From assembly GCA_003512955.1 (NCBI GenBank), contig DOTG01000016.1, forward strand, positions 62,001-126,000: 64,000 nt of DNA, read 5' to 3'. This DNA is from Marinilabiliales bacterium. Its GTDB lineage: Bacteria; Bacteroidota; Bacteroidia; Bacteroidales; SZUA-534. The position numbers and the translations under genes are program-made. How positions within the stretch are numbered: the first letter of the stretch is position 1; each line of letters begins with the position of its first letter. The notes under the pieces are model-generated. The model had not been told where the DNA came from. It ran no database searches and was given only the letters and a program-made list of their open reading frames with translations. Of this stretch, positions 62,422-64,000 are shown piece by piece.

Positions 62422-63282
62422 TTAATTTGTTTTTGTTAAGATAGCTGTCCAAACTTCACCATAAGTGGTTCCACCGGTTACAGTAATGGTATTGTCGCTA
62501 TTAAAAGTAAAGTTGCCAGAAACGACTTCGCCCCACGGATCGAGGGTATTTGAAATAAAGAAAACCCCGCACACATCGTTAATAGTGCCAGGCAAATCGC
62601 CCCCGCCGTACCATTCGCCATAAAAATTATTGTAGGCCCCGAATGAAAAATCGGAAATTTCATAAACGCCATCGGTCTCTGTTTCAAAAATAGTGACAGT
62701 ATGCGTGAGATCGGAGAAATCACCAAAATCGGGAAAGTTGCCACTGCAAACTGATTGATAGGTTCCTATAATTATCGAAGGATCGGATGGACAAACAATG
62801 GCCCCGGTGAAGTTAAACCCTTGCAATTGTTCTGGACTGGTTTTTAAATCATCATCGAGGTTGTTGTAACTGGCCGTATCGTTATTGAAACCTAAGGCAA
62901 AGCAGTTAAATTCGAAAAAATTCCCAAAAAGCTCTTCCACTTCAACATCAAACAAATTGGACAATGCGGTTGCATCTACCGACCATTCAGTCGGAAATTT
63001 GGTGATTGATTCCAGAAACAGATACGCTGATTCATCGGCTCCACTGTTGTAGATGCGTTTCACGTATATCTCATGCTGTTTCACATTGTTGGCAGGGGCT
63101 TTAAAAATACCCGAGATGGATGTGTTCTCCAAATCATCGGAGCTAATATTGGTAGAGATGGCTTCAAAGGTCACATAAACCCCCTTGGGAATATCATCAA
63201 TATTCAGGTTGAGTTTGTCTTCGTCGCGGCATGAATAAATGAATACCGTGGAAGCAATTACTATATATTTTATCAGTTTCAT
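62422..63282 (-). CDS. Outer-membrane lipoprotein downstream of SusD, unknown family
   Basis: A 286-aa lipoprotein: hydrophobic N-terminus and lipobox IYSC with Cys18, followed by RDEDK. The rest is beta-rich with repeated Gly/Asp/Thr stretches, and I recognise no named domain with certainty. It follows the SusD-family gene after a 33-nt gap on the same strand, the place where SusE/SusF-like or other surface glycan- or peptide-binding lipoproteins are found. Substrate unknown. Confidence 0.72.
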   Translation of the reverse strand: MKLIKYIVIASTVFIYSCRDEDKLNLNIDDIPKGVYVTFEAISTNISSDDLENTSISGIFKAPANNVKQHEIYVKRIYNSGADESAYLFLESITKFPTEWSVDATALSNLFDVEVEELFGNFFEFNCFALGFNNDTASYNNLDDDLKTSPEQLQGFNFTGAIVCPSDPSIIIGTYQSVCSGNFPDFGDFSDLTHTVTIFETETDGVYEISDFSFGAYNNFYGEWYGGGDLPGTINDVCGVFFISNTLDPWGEVVSGNFTFNSDNTITVTGGTTYGEVWTAILTKTN

Positions 63283-63315
63283 ACGCCTTGTATTTATTTG
63301 TTTTTTTTAAATTGA

Positions 63316-64000
63316 TTATTGAATGATGCCTGCCGCATTGGTATCCCAAAAAACCTGAGTAGCAAAGGTTGTTTTTTGATGAATTGAAGAATTCAGGTTT
63401 ACACATATAGCGGGATAGATAAAGGAACGGCAGAAATTCCCGGCGGCTTCTAAAAGCGCAGGTTGCAGGTTTGAAGGAAAAGTAGTACGGCGCACCAGGT
63501 TATAGGCTTCAACTCCATTTCCAAATAGGGCAATGTAATATTCTTTGGTTATCACTTCGAGCCGTTCCTGTTCGTTGGTAGCGTTATCGTATAAAGTTGA
63601 AACCTCGTCTAAATAAGCCGTAATCATGGCATTGGTAGGGATGTAGAGCGGATCGGCCTGAGCTGAGCCAAAATCCATTACAGTTTCAATGGAGTTTTGG
63701 ACGGCTTCCATTAGCCATGTCTTGGTATCGCCGGTAGTACCCAATGTCAATGAGGCTTCGGCGAGCATAAACTTTACAAAACTTTGTGTCATGATTACTT
63801 CAATGCCGGCACCTTGCAAACCATCACCGGAATTCCCGGAAATTCCATTGTTGTTATCAAAATTGCCACCCGCCGGATATATGCCATAGAGGGTACGCCT
63901 CCGGGTATCGGGAGGAATTCCGTCATCATCCAAGTGGTCGCGGCCCCAATAGCCATCGGAAAGGGTGCAATAAGGCATTTCCGGTGAATAGTGGTTGGGT
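63316..64000 (-). CDS. SusD/RagB-family lipoprotein (C-terminal part, cut by window end)
   Basis: The frame is open to the right edge (reading PNHYSPE before MPYCTLSD), so only the last 228 residues are present. The C-terminal pattern fits SusD-like outer-membrane lipoproteins: a helical TPR-like region with FMLAEASLTLG, the EYYIALFGNGVEAYNLVRR segment, and FIYPAICVNLNSS near the end. SusD lids a SusC TonB-dependent transporter; SusC would lie beyond the window. The substrate is not indicated. Confidence 0.82.
   Translation of the reverse strand, partial: PNHYSPEMPYCTLSDGYWGRDHLDDDGIPPDTRRRTLYGIYPAGGNFDNNNGISGNSGDGLQGAGIEVIMTQSFVKFMLAEASLTLGTTGDTKTWLMEAVQNSIETVMDFGSAQADPLYIPTNAMITAYLDEVSTLYDNATNEQERLEVITKEYYIALFGNGVEAYNLVRRTTFPSNLQPALLEAAGNFCRSFIYPAICVNLNSSIHQKTTFATQVFWDTNAAGIIQ

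Overview
The window is a chromosomal stretch from a member of the Bacteroidota, probably a Bacteroidales/Marinilabiliales-type lineage. The signs are a SusD-family gene, a DUF4249 lipoprotein, a two-component-propeller/SpoIIE phosphatase, the gene order coiled-coil protein - zapA - 6S RNA - rny, SPII-type lipoproteins, moderate-to-low GC and almost no strong Shine-Dalgarno sequences. This placement is inferred from gene families; no rRNA is present.

Layout. 1-11.9 kb is housekeeping: a signalling phosphatase (5' truncated), a DUF4249 lipoprotein, dnaK, a flippase-like membrane protein, ferritin, dnaX split by an 11-A slippery run, zapA, 6S RNA and rny. 11.9-59.7 kb is one large surface-polysaccharide locus. 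It opens with WbpP/WbpE/WbpD/WbpB/WbpA-type genes for UDP-diacetamido-uronic acid (11.9-17.7 kb). An 8-gene cassette follows (17.8-25.0 kb: WecD-like N-acyltransferase, acyl carrier protein, SDR, split transketolase, acyl-AMP ligase, LuxE-like, LuxC-like), then a GT2, a methyltransferase and WecE. Next come nucleotide-sugar genes (rmlA, ugd, gmd, fcl; 28.2-32.8 kb). A second, strongly diverged copy of the same module, including the UDP-sugar dehydrogenase in front and WecE behind, occupies 32.8-42.6 kb and ends in a WecF-like transferase. An AT-rich block of flippase, glycosyltransferases and polymerase/ligase genes runs from 42.6 to 53 kb. The initiation end of the locus (epimerase, WbpL/WecA-type transferase, a ligase-PglC fusion, a PglE-type aminotransferase) lies at 53-59.7 kb. 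59.8-64 kb holds an AAA ATPase, tRNA-Arg(UCU), an FKBP isomerase and the end of a SusD-lipoprotein operon.

Main inference. Each repeated cassette looks like a dedicated route to an unusual acyl group carried on its own ACP. LuxE/LuxC would reduce a carboxylic acid to an aldehyde, the split transketolase would add a two-carbon ketol unit, the SDR would reduce it, and the AMP ligase plus ACP would activate the product. The WecD-like enzyme would then place it on the 4-amino group of the dTDP-4-amino-4,6-dideoxygalactose made by WecE, and the WecF-like enzyme would transfer that sugar to a lipid-linked glycan. I know of no characterised pathway with this enzyme set. The order of steps and the product are inference.

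Other points of note: a probable gamma/tau frameshift in dnaX, a WbpL-type gene broken by an ATPase insertion bounded by a 34-bp direct repeat, an O-antigen ligase fused to a PglC-type phosphoglycosyltransferase, and a ligase/polymerase with a carbohydrate-binding-like domain in a periplasmic loop.
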